Positions 58,129 to 64,000 of a stretch of DNA of 64,000 nt are shown one piece after another. Source of the DNA: Anaerocolumna xylanovorans DSM 12503 (lineage in GTDB: Bacteria; Bacillota; Clostridia; Lachnospirales; Lachnospiraceae). Numbering within the stretch: the first letter of the stretch is position 1; each line of letters begins with the position of its first letter. A program made the translations under genes and the position numbers. The notes beneath the pieces are model-generated. The model made no database searches and was not told the DNA's origin. It saw only the letters and a program-made list of their open reading frames with translations. The stretch covers positions 1 through 64,000 of the forward strand of contig NZ_FRFD01000012.1 of the NCBI RefSeq assembly GCF_900143645.1, read 5' to 3'.

Positions 58129-59814
58129 GTGATAAAAGTGAAAAAATTAGTGGCATTATTCTTTTCTCTTGTTTTGGTATTATCCTTAACTGCCTGCAGC
58201 GGTAAAAACACGGAAGAAAAGACGAATAATGCAGGTACAGATTCACCTGCCGCTACAGAAGGTACGGATGAAAATGCTGCCGGCGGCAATGTATTAAATG
58301 TTCAATTCGATGTGGAAGTTGCTTCTTTGGATCCGCAGATAGCAACGGACGGTACTTCCTTTGAAGTATTATCTGATGTTACAGAAGGTCTCTACACCAT
58401 TGACGCTTCCGGTCTTCCGGCACTTGCAATGGCACAAGACGTACAAAAGAGCGATGACGGACTTACCTATACCTTCACCTTAAAGGACGCAAAATGGTCT
58501 AACGGAACTCCCGTTACTGCGAAAGATTTCGTATTTGCCTGGAGGAGATTGGTAGATCCCACAGTTGCCAGTGAATATTCCTTTATTGCAGAAATCGCAA
58601 ACATCAAGAATGCTGCCGATATTATCGGAGGCAAAAAAGGTATTGAAGAATTAGGCGTAACAGCAAAGGACGACAAGACCTTAGAAGTTCAGCTTGATGT
58701 TCCGGTTCCTTTCTTTGAATCCCTGTTGGCATTCCCTTCCTTTCTGCCGGTAAATGAAGATTTCTTTACCAACGCAGGGGATAGCTACGGTACTTCACCG
58801 GATACGATTTTAAGCAACGGTGCTTTTAAGATTACATCTTATGAGCCTGCTGCAACTACTATTTCCTTAGTAAAAAATCCTGACTACTGGGATGCTGGCA
58901 AGGTTGGTTTGGATGGCATCAATTATCAGGTAATCAAGGATTCCCAGACAGCTATGCTTTCCTATCAGAACGGTGACTTAGACGTTGTTACCCTTTCCGG
59001 TGAGCAGGTAGAACAGTTCCAGGCTGATACAGAGTTCCACAATATTATGGCTGGTTACTTATGGTACATCTCCCCGAACCAGAAGGTAAAAGGACTTGAG
59101 AACCTGAATCTTCGTATGGCTCTGGCACTTGCCTATGACAAATCCGCTATCGTAAGCAATATCTTAAAAGATGGTTCTATTGTAGCTGATTTTGCTGTTC
59201 CTACTCTCCTTGCTACCGGTCCTGACGGAAAAGATTTCCGCGAAACCACTGGTACTTACCTTCCCAGTGATAAGACAAAAGCTCAGGATTACTGGAAGAA
59301 AGCTCAGGCAGAGCTTGGCATAGATAAATTAACATACACCATGATTGTTGAAGATACGGAATCTGCTCAGAACGTTGCACAGTTTATCCAGTCTGAAATC
59401 CAGACCACTCTTCCCGGCATTACCATTAAGATTGAAACCATGCCGAAGAAAAACCGTGTAGAAAGAATGCAGTCCGGCGACTTTGAACTTGGACTTACAC
59501 GTTGGGGTCCTGACTATTCAGATCCTATGACATATCTGGATATGTGGGAAACCGGTAATCCAAACAACTATGGTTTCTGGTCTAACTCTGACTATGATGC
59601 TATTATCGAATCTGCCAAGAAAGGCGAACTTGCCTTAGATCCTGCTAAGAGATGGGAAGCCTTAAAGAATGCAGAAAAAATTGTAATGGATAATGCCGTA
59701 ATCTTCCCTGTATATCAAAAGGGTGATGCCGTAATGATTAAATCCGGTGTAGAAGGCATTGAATTCCACTCTGTAGGCATTAACCGTATCTATAAGGATG
59801 CAACGAAGAAGTAG
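58129..59814 (+). CDS. oppA: OppA oligopeptide-binding lipoprotein
   Basis: This 561-residue lipoprotein starts at GTG 58129, seven nt after AGGAGG. The signal has lipobox LTAC (residues about 19-23), followed by a Thr/Asn/Ala-rich linker. The SBP_bac_5 fold has VEVASLDPQIATDGTSFEVL, TYTFTLKDAKWSNGTPVTA and a C-terminal region WGPDYSDPMTYLDMW that is typical of OppA. It binds peptides outside the cell and hands them to OppBCDF encoded next. A leader terminator and a hairpin after the gene suggest that its level is set separately. Confidence 0.95.
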   Translation: MIKVKKLVALFFSLVLVLSLTACSGKNTEEKTNNAGTDSPAATEGTDENAAGGNVLNVQFDVEVASLDPQIATDGTSFEVLSDVTEGLYTIDASGLPALAMAQDVQKSDDGLTYTFTLKDAKWSNGTPVTAKDFVFAWRRLVDPTVASEYSFIAEIANIKNAADIIGGKKGIEELGVTAKDDKTLEVQLDVPVPFFESLLAFPSFLPVNEDFFTNAGDSYGTSPDTILSNGAFKITSYEPAATTISLVKNPDYWDAGKVGLDGINYQVIKDSQTAMLSYQNGDLDVVTLSGEQVEQFQADTEFHNIMAGYLWYISPNQKVKGLENLNLRMALALAYDKSAIVSNILKDGSIVADFAVPTLLATGPDGKDFRETTGTYLPSDKTKAQDYWKKAQAELGIDKLTYTMIVEDTESAQNVAQFIQSEIQTTLPGITIKIETMPKKNRVERMQSGDFELGLTRWGPDYSDPMTYLDMWETGNPNNYGFWSNSDYDAIIESAKKGELALDPAKRWEALKNAEKIVMDNAVIFPVYQKGDAVMIKSGVEGIEFHSVGINRIYKDATKK

Positions 59815-59931
59815 ATTGGAATTAATGACTGAACTTATTAACCTGGACTTTTGATTTCAATTATGGATGTTGGAATAATAATTCAGATATTATTGAAATA
59901 TTCTATTAAACAGATATCCATATATATATTT

Positions 59932-59973
59932 ATGACGCTGTCAGGCGTGTTAACTCACCGTTGACAGCGTCAT
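59932..59973 (+). other. Hairpin between oppA and oppB
   Basis: ATGACGCTGTCA (59932-59943) pairs with TGACAGCGTCAT (59962-59973) over 12 bp, with an 18-nt loop. Only a short T-run follows. It probably protects the oppA mRNA 3' end and reduces read-through to oppB. Confidence 0.7.
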
Positions 59974-60006
59974 TTATGCATTGTATATGGTAAGGAGAGT
60001 GGTTAC

Positions 60007-60948
60007 GTGAAAAAATATATACTTAAAAGGGTAGCAATTTCTATCGTGACATTATTGGTAATCCTGCTGGTATTATTCCTAATGCTTGAATTTATGCCAG
60101 GTTCACCATTTAACGATGAAAAACTGACTGCTGCACAAAAGGCAATCTTAAATAAAAAGTATGGCTTGGATAAACCAATGCTCATAAGGTTTTTTAATTA
60201 CATTAAGGCAATGCTCTCCGGTGACTTCGGAGTTTCCTATACGATATCGAAAAATACACCTATTACATCCCTCCTTCAGACAAGGCTTCCCATATCCTTA
60301 AGGCTGGGCGGACAGGCGATTCTTATTGGAACCGTTATAGGTCTTATTCTGGGTCTTATTGCTGCCATAAAGCATAATACCATATTCGATACTATCACAA
60401 CGGTTATTTCCGTATTGGGTGTCAGCCTTCCTTCCTACGTATTCGCCATGGCTTTGATATATGGTTTAGGCTTTCGTTTAAAATGGTTTCCTATCCTCTA
60501 TGATGTAAAGAAACCTTTTGACTCCTCGATTATGCCTACGATTTCCCTTTGCATGTTTACCATTGCAACTGTTGCCAGATTTACAAGAACTGAAATGCTT
60601 GAAGTCCTGGGCTCTGATTACATGCTGCTTGCGGAAAGCAAAGGTATTAACAGCTTCCGCCTCATTTTCAGGCATGCTTTAAGAAATGCCCTGATTCCTA
60701 TCATAACTGTTCTGGCCCCTCTGGTAGTCGGTCTTATGACAGGAAGTCTGGTAATTGAAAAGCTCTTTTCCATACCGGGCATCGGAAGTCTTTTAGTATC
60801 TGCCATACAGTCCAATGACTACAATGTTGTAGTGGCCCTGACCTTTATCTACAGCTTAATGTACATTGGCATTATGCTAATAGTCGATATCCTGTACGGT
60901 GTTATCGATCCCAGAATCAGACTTGTAAAGGGGGCTGGCAATGAATAA
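60007..60948 (+). CDS. oppB: OppB peptide ABC permease
   Basis: This 313-residue permease begins at GTG 60007, eight nt after AAGGAGA. It has about six helices, the OppB start MKKYILKRVAISIVTLLVI, a GVSLPSYVFAMALIY segment and the EAA loop GINSFRLIFRHALRNALIPII. With OppC it forms the channel for peptides bound by OppA. It overlaps oppC by 8 nt. Confidence 0.95.
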   Translation: MKKYILKRVAISIVTLLVILLVLFLMLEFMPGSPFNDEKLTAAQKAILNKKYGLDKPMLIRFFNYIKAMLSGDFGVSYTISKNTPITSLLQTRLPISLRLGGQAILIGTVIGLILGLIAAIKHNTIFDTITTVISVLGVSLPSYVFAMALIYGLGFRLKWFPILYDVKKPFDSSIMPTISLCMFTIATVARFTRTEMLEVLGSDYMLLAESKGINSFRLIFRHALRNALIPIITVLAPLVVGLMTGSLVIEKLFSIPGIGSLLVSAIQSNDYNVVVALTFIYSLMYIGIMLIVDILYGVIDPRIRLVKGAGNE

Positions 60949-62002
60949 TCCAAACATAAAAACAGAATTTCTGCCTGGTGATTTTGACCTTCTAGGAAGT
61001 GAAAAGATATCCCAGATAGATGAAACTTATGCAAGCCAATCCTATTGGCATGATATCCTAAAGCGCTTTACAAATAATAAGGGGGCCGTTGTGGGACTTA
61101 TCTTCATCCTCCTGGTTATTCTTATGGCTATAGTAGGTCCTCACATGAGCGGCCGCACGTACTATGACCAAAATATCACCCACCAGAACCTGGCTCCAAG
61201 AGTTCCGGGACTTGAAAAGATCGGCTTTCTGGACGGTTCGGAAAAAATGCACACCTCCCAGGGAGCAATAAAGCAGAACAAGTACATTTCGGCTGACTCT
61301 TCTAAAACAACCGGTCTTGAAGATGTTTATTACTGGTTCGGCACCGATGTACTGGGACGCGATATCTTCACGAGAACCTGGATCGGAACCCGTATCTCTC
61401 TCTACATTGCTCTGGTAGCCGTTTTAGTAGATATGTGCTTTGGTATGGGATACGGACTTATCTCCGGCTATTTTGGCGGCAAGGTGGATATGTTCCTTCA
61501 GAGATTTTCAGAAATATTAAACGGAATTCCTACTCTTGTTATTGTAACTCTTTTGATTCTTGTATTCAGACCGGGATTGCTGACCATTACCCTGGCCCTG
61601 GCTATAACCGGCTGGATTGGTATGAGTAAGATTGCAAGAGCTCAGGTATTGAAACTTAAGGAGCAGGAATTTATCCTGGCTTCAAAGACATTGGGTGCCA
61701 AAGATTTCTTTATTATATTCCGTGAAATCCTTCCGAATATATTTGGGCAGTTAATTGTTATGTCCATGTTTTCCATTCCCAATGCCATCTTTACCGAGGC
61801 CTTCTTAGCCTTTATCGGTCTTGGTGTGCCGCAGCCCCTTGCTTCTCTTGGTACTTTAATCAGTGATGCCTTTAAATCCTTTACCACCCATCCTTACATG
61901 ATTGTATTTCCAGTTATTGTTCTGGCAATTATCATGTTAAGCTTTAACCTGGTGGCTGACGGCCTAAGAGATGCCTTTGACCCGAAGATGAAAGAGGTAT
62001 AG
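60941..62002 (+). CDS. oppC: OppC peptide ABC permease
   Basis: This 353-residue permease has a cytoplasmic N-terminus of about 45 residues, a first helix (VVGLIFILLVILMAIVG), a loop of about 85 residues outside with YYWFGTDVLGRDIFTRTWIG, and five more helices. The EAA loop is KTLGAKDFFIIFREILPNI. The pattern GTDxLGRDxFxR is a hallmark of OppC/DppC. Translationally coupled to oppB and 11 nt before oppD. Confidence 0.95.
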   Translation: MNNPNIKTEFLPGDFDLLGSEKISQIDETYASQSYWHDILKRFTNNKGAVVGLIFILLVILMAIVGPHMSGRTYYDQNITHQNLAPRVPGLEKIGFLDGSEKMHTSQGAIKQNKYISADSSKTTGLEDVYYWFGTDVLGRDIFTRTWIGTRISLYIALVAVLVDMCFGMGYGLISGYFGGKVDMFLQRFSEILNGIPTLVIVTLLILVFRPGLLTITLALAITGWIGMSKIARAQVLKLKEQEFILASKTLGAKDFFIIFREILPNIFGQLIVMSMFSIPNAIFTEAFLAFIGLGVPQPLASLGTLISDAFKSFTTHPYMIVFPVIVLAIIMLSFNLVADGLRDAFDPKMKEV

Positions 62003-62013
62003 TTGAAAGGAGC

Positions 62014-63102
62014 ATGGTTATAAAAATGGAAAATAAGAAAAAAGAGAAAGTCCTCTCCATTAAGGACCTGTCAATAACTTTTAAAACCTCTGCCGGCGAA
62101 GTGAATGTCATAAGAGGCATGAATCTCTCCCTCTATAAAGGAGAAACCCTGGCTATTGTTGGTGAAAGCGGCAGCGGTAAATCCGTAACTGTAAAAGCCA
62201 TTATGGGCATCTTAAGCAATAACGGCAGAATAGACAGCGGAAGCATCGAATTTACCTATCACAGGGGAGACAAAGAGATAAAGGAAGATTTATTAAAATT
62301 CTCCAAAAAAGAAATACGGAGACGTATCAATGGAAAGCGTATCTCTATGGTATTTCAGGACCCTATGACCTCCTTAAACCCCACCATGACGGTTGGTGCG
62401 CAGATTATGGAAGGTATGATTTACCACTATAAAACGCCTAAGAAGGAAGCTTACCAAAAGGCTGTATCCCTCTTAGAGTTAGTTGGCATTACCAATCCGG
62501 AAAAGCGCATGAAGAATTATCCTCATCAGCTCTCCGGCGGTATGCGCCAGAGAGTTGTCATTGCAATTGCCCTGGCCTGTGACCCTGAGCTATTAATCTG
62601 TGATGAGCCCACCACTGCGCTGGATGTTACTATTCAGTCCAAGATACTGGAATTAATTAAGGACATTCAGGAAAAGACAGGCATATCCGTTATTTATATC
62701 ACTCATGACTTGGGCGTTGTTGCAAAGGTAGCAGACTATGTAGCCGTTATGTATGCCGGAAAGATTGTAGAAAAGGGTACTGTGGATGAGATTTTCTATG
62801 ATCCGAAGCACCCTTATACCTGGGGACTTCTCTCTGCCATGCCGGACCTTAACTGTAATGATGACAAGCTCTATACCATACCAGGAAGTCCGCCAAACCT
62901 CTTGCACCGGATTGAAGGAGACTCCTTTGCACCCAGAAATATCTATGCCCTTAATATCGACTTTCGCAAGGAGCCGCCGATGTTTCACATTACCGATACC
63001 CATTATGCCTCTACCTGGCTTCTTCATGAAAATGCTCCTAAGGTGGAGATGCCGGGAGAATTACGCCAAAGAATTGATTACATGCTAAAGGAGGCGAAAT
63101 AA
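62014..63102 (+). CDS. oppD: OppD peptide ABC ATPase
   Basis: This 362-residue ATPase has Walker A GESGSGKS, Q-loop MVFQDPMTSLNP, signature LSGGMRQRVVIAIAL, Walker B LLICDEPTTALD and the switch in THDLGVVA. The C-terminal Opp/Dpp extension (about 255-362) normally holds a [4Fe-4S] motif or a related fold; here it contains PGSPPNLLHRIEGDSFAPRN. The start at 62014 is only 2 nt from AAGGAG; the ATG at 62026 is an alternative. It energises OppBC with OppF. Confidence 0.94.
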   Translation: MVIKMENKKKEKVLSIKDLSITFKTSAGEVNVIRGMNLSLYKGETLAIVGESGSGKSVTVKAIMGILSNNGRIDSGSIEFTYHRGDKEIKEDLLKFSKKEIRRRINGKRISMVFQDPMTSLNPTMTVGAQIMEGMIYHYKTPKKEAYQKAVSLLELVGITNPEKRMKNYPHQLSGGMRQRVVIAIALACDPELLICDEPTTALDVTIQSKILELIKDIQEKTGISVIYITHDLGVVAKVADYVAVMYAGKIVEKGTVDEIFYDPKHPYTWGLLSAMPDLNCNDDKLYTIPGSPPNLLHRIEGDSFAPRNIYALNIDFRKEPPMFHITDTHYASTWLLHENAPKVEMPGELRQRIDYMLKEAK

Positions 63103-63103
63103 G

Positions 63104-64000
63104 ATGGCACAGCCCTTATTGGAAGTAAAAGATCTAAAGCAATATTTTAGAATAAACCGCCGCTTTATCATAAAGGCCGTGGACGGCGTCTCTTTTGTAC
63201 TCTATCCCGGTGAGACCTATGGCCTGGTAGGAGAATCCGGAAGCGGAAAATCCACCATCGGCCGTTCCATCATAAGACTTTATGAACCGACAGAAGGTGA
63301 TATCCTCTTTCAGGGTGTGAATATATCCGGGAAGCTTTCCGCCAAGGATACCACCCATCTAAGGACCAAGATGCAGATGATATTCCAGGACCCCATGGCA
63401 TGCTTAAATCCCCGCAAGAAGGTCATAGATATCATTGCACAGGGACTTGATATCCACCATATGTATGCCTCACAGCAAGAGAGAAAGGAAAAGGTCTACC
63501 GCATACTTGATATGGTTGGTCTTTCAAGAGAACATGCCAACCGCTACCCCCACCAGTTTTCCGGCGGACAAAGGCAGCGTATCGGTATCGCCAGAGCCCT
63601 GATTATGAATCCTGACCTGATTATTGCAGACGAAGCCATCAGCGCTCTTGATGTATCCATACAGGCACAGGTTATTAATCTTATGAAAGATATTCAGCAG
63701 GAAACCGGAACTGCTTATCTTTTCATCGCCCATGATTTATCGATGGTAAAGTATATTTCAGACCGCATTGGTGTTTTGCATCTGGGACATATGGTTGAGA
63801 CCGGAACCAAGGATGAGATATTTCAAAACCCTATTCATCCTTATACCAAATCCCTGCTCTCTGCCATCCCGCAGGCCAATCCTAAGATAGAAAAGAAACG
63901 GATTGCCATGTCCTACGATTATGGCACCAGCGGAATCGATTATACAAAAGGAGTGCAGCAGCATATCGGCGGACAGCATTATGTACTGGCTACCGAAACA
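63104..64000 (+). CDS. oppF: OppF peptide ABC ATPase, cut by window edge
   Basis: The frame opens at the ATG at 63104, behind AAAGGAGG, and is still open at 64000 (299 codons). It has Walker A GESGSGKST, Q-loop MIFQDPMACLNPR, signature FSGGQRQRIGIARAL, Walker B LIIADEAISALD and the switch in AHDLSMVKY. The pattern NPRKKV after the Q-loop is typical of OppF/DppF. The C-terminal extension after IHPYTKSLLSAIP is partly present. It is the second ATPase of the importer. Confidence 0.95.
   Translation, partial: MAQPLLEVKDLKQYFRINRRFIIKAVDGVSFVLYPGETYGLVGESGSGKSTIGRSIIRLYEPTEGDILFQGVNISGKLSAKDTTHLRTKMQMIFQDPMACLNPRKKVIDIIAQGLDIHHMYASQQERKEKVYRILDMVGLSREHANRYPHQFSGGQRQRIGIARALIMNPDLIIADEAISALDVSIQAQVINLMKDIQQETGTAYLFIAHDLSMVKYISDRIGVLHLGHMVETGTKDEIFQNPIHPYTKSLLSAIPQANPKIEKKRIAMSYDYGTSGIDYTKGVQQHIGGQHYVLATET

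Noticed and set aside
1..64000. CRISPR array, rRNA, tRNA, prophage or IS element
   Set aside because: No regular spacer-repeat pattern, no tRNA or rRNA-like stretch, and no transposase, integrase or phage structural gene was seen in the window.

Overview
The window looks like chromosomal DNA of an anaerobic, endospore-forming Firmicute, most likely a Lachnospiraceae/Clostridium-cluster XIVa relative. The evidence is AGGAGG-type ribosome binding sites, no outer-membrane secretin beside the Tad pilus genes, a YaaH/SleL-like LysM protein, four [FeFe]-hydrogenase-family proteins including an NAD-linked bifurcating type, and PadR, BlaI and Opp systems of clostridial style. No rRNA, tRNA, CRISPR array or intact insertion sequence was seen.

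Layout. (1) <1-23842, all minus strand: a roughly 23.7-kb Tad/Flp pilus locus read from one good sigma-A promoter at 23814-23842. In transcription order it carries tadB, tadC, a small Flp-type pilin, a TadE-like pseudopilin, a prepilin peptidase, a WG-repeat protein, tadZ, tadA, an FHA protein, a PP2C phosphatase, a Ser/Thr kinase, two small membrane proteins, a 2331-residue Ig-repeat surface protein, a 1350-residue DUF5702-type protein and a lipoprotein cut by the window edge. (2) 24-29 kb: a PadR/DUF1700 operon with a short third gene, and a MacB/FtsX-type exporter whose ATPase gene has lost its middle. (3) 29-31 kb: a BlaR1-like sensor fused to an NlpC/P60-like domain, with its BlaI repressor and two operator-like sites. 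(4) 31.3-38.3 kb: UbiD decarboxylase, UbiA prenyltransferase, a three-gene ABC importer, UbiX and an aromatic-acid-exporter-like protein, which together look like a quinone-precursor uptake and finishing operon. (5) 38.3-42.5 kb: a degenerate GH18 spore protein, an orphan preQ1-I riboswitch with its own promoter and terminator, a tiny holin-like toxin gene, an XRE-methyltransferase fusion, and queT under a second preQ1-I riboswitch. (6) asnS. (7) 44.1-57.8 kb: a hydrogenase island. A sensory-type (group C) hydrogenase with PAS domain, a SpoIIE-type phosphatase and a group B hydrogenase are on the plus strand; a minus-strand operon holds a further divergent hydrogenase homologue with an RsbW-like ATPase, two DRTGG proteins and a PHP phosphoesterase; the bifurcating HydABC/HndABCD enzyme follows on the plus strand. 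(8) 58-64 kb: oppABCDF, the last gene cut by the window edge.

Two themes link regions. Protein phosphorylation parts (kinase, PP2C, FHA; RsbW-like ATPase, SpoIIE phosphatase) are built into both the pilus and the hydrogenase loci. Redox control by Rex is suggested by 18-nt Rex-like operators before the group C operon (44120) and before the 2Fe-2S/hydB/hydA genes (53768). The strongest candidates for under-described biology are the kinase-linked Tad locus with its repeated ET-VL motif, the hydrogenase-associated signalling set, the UbiD/UbiA/ABC/UbiX operon and the orphan preQ1 RNA. All calls come from reading the sequence; no database search was run.
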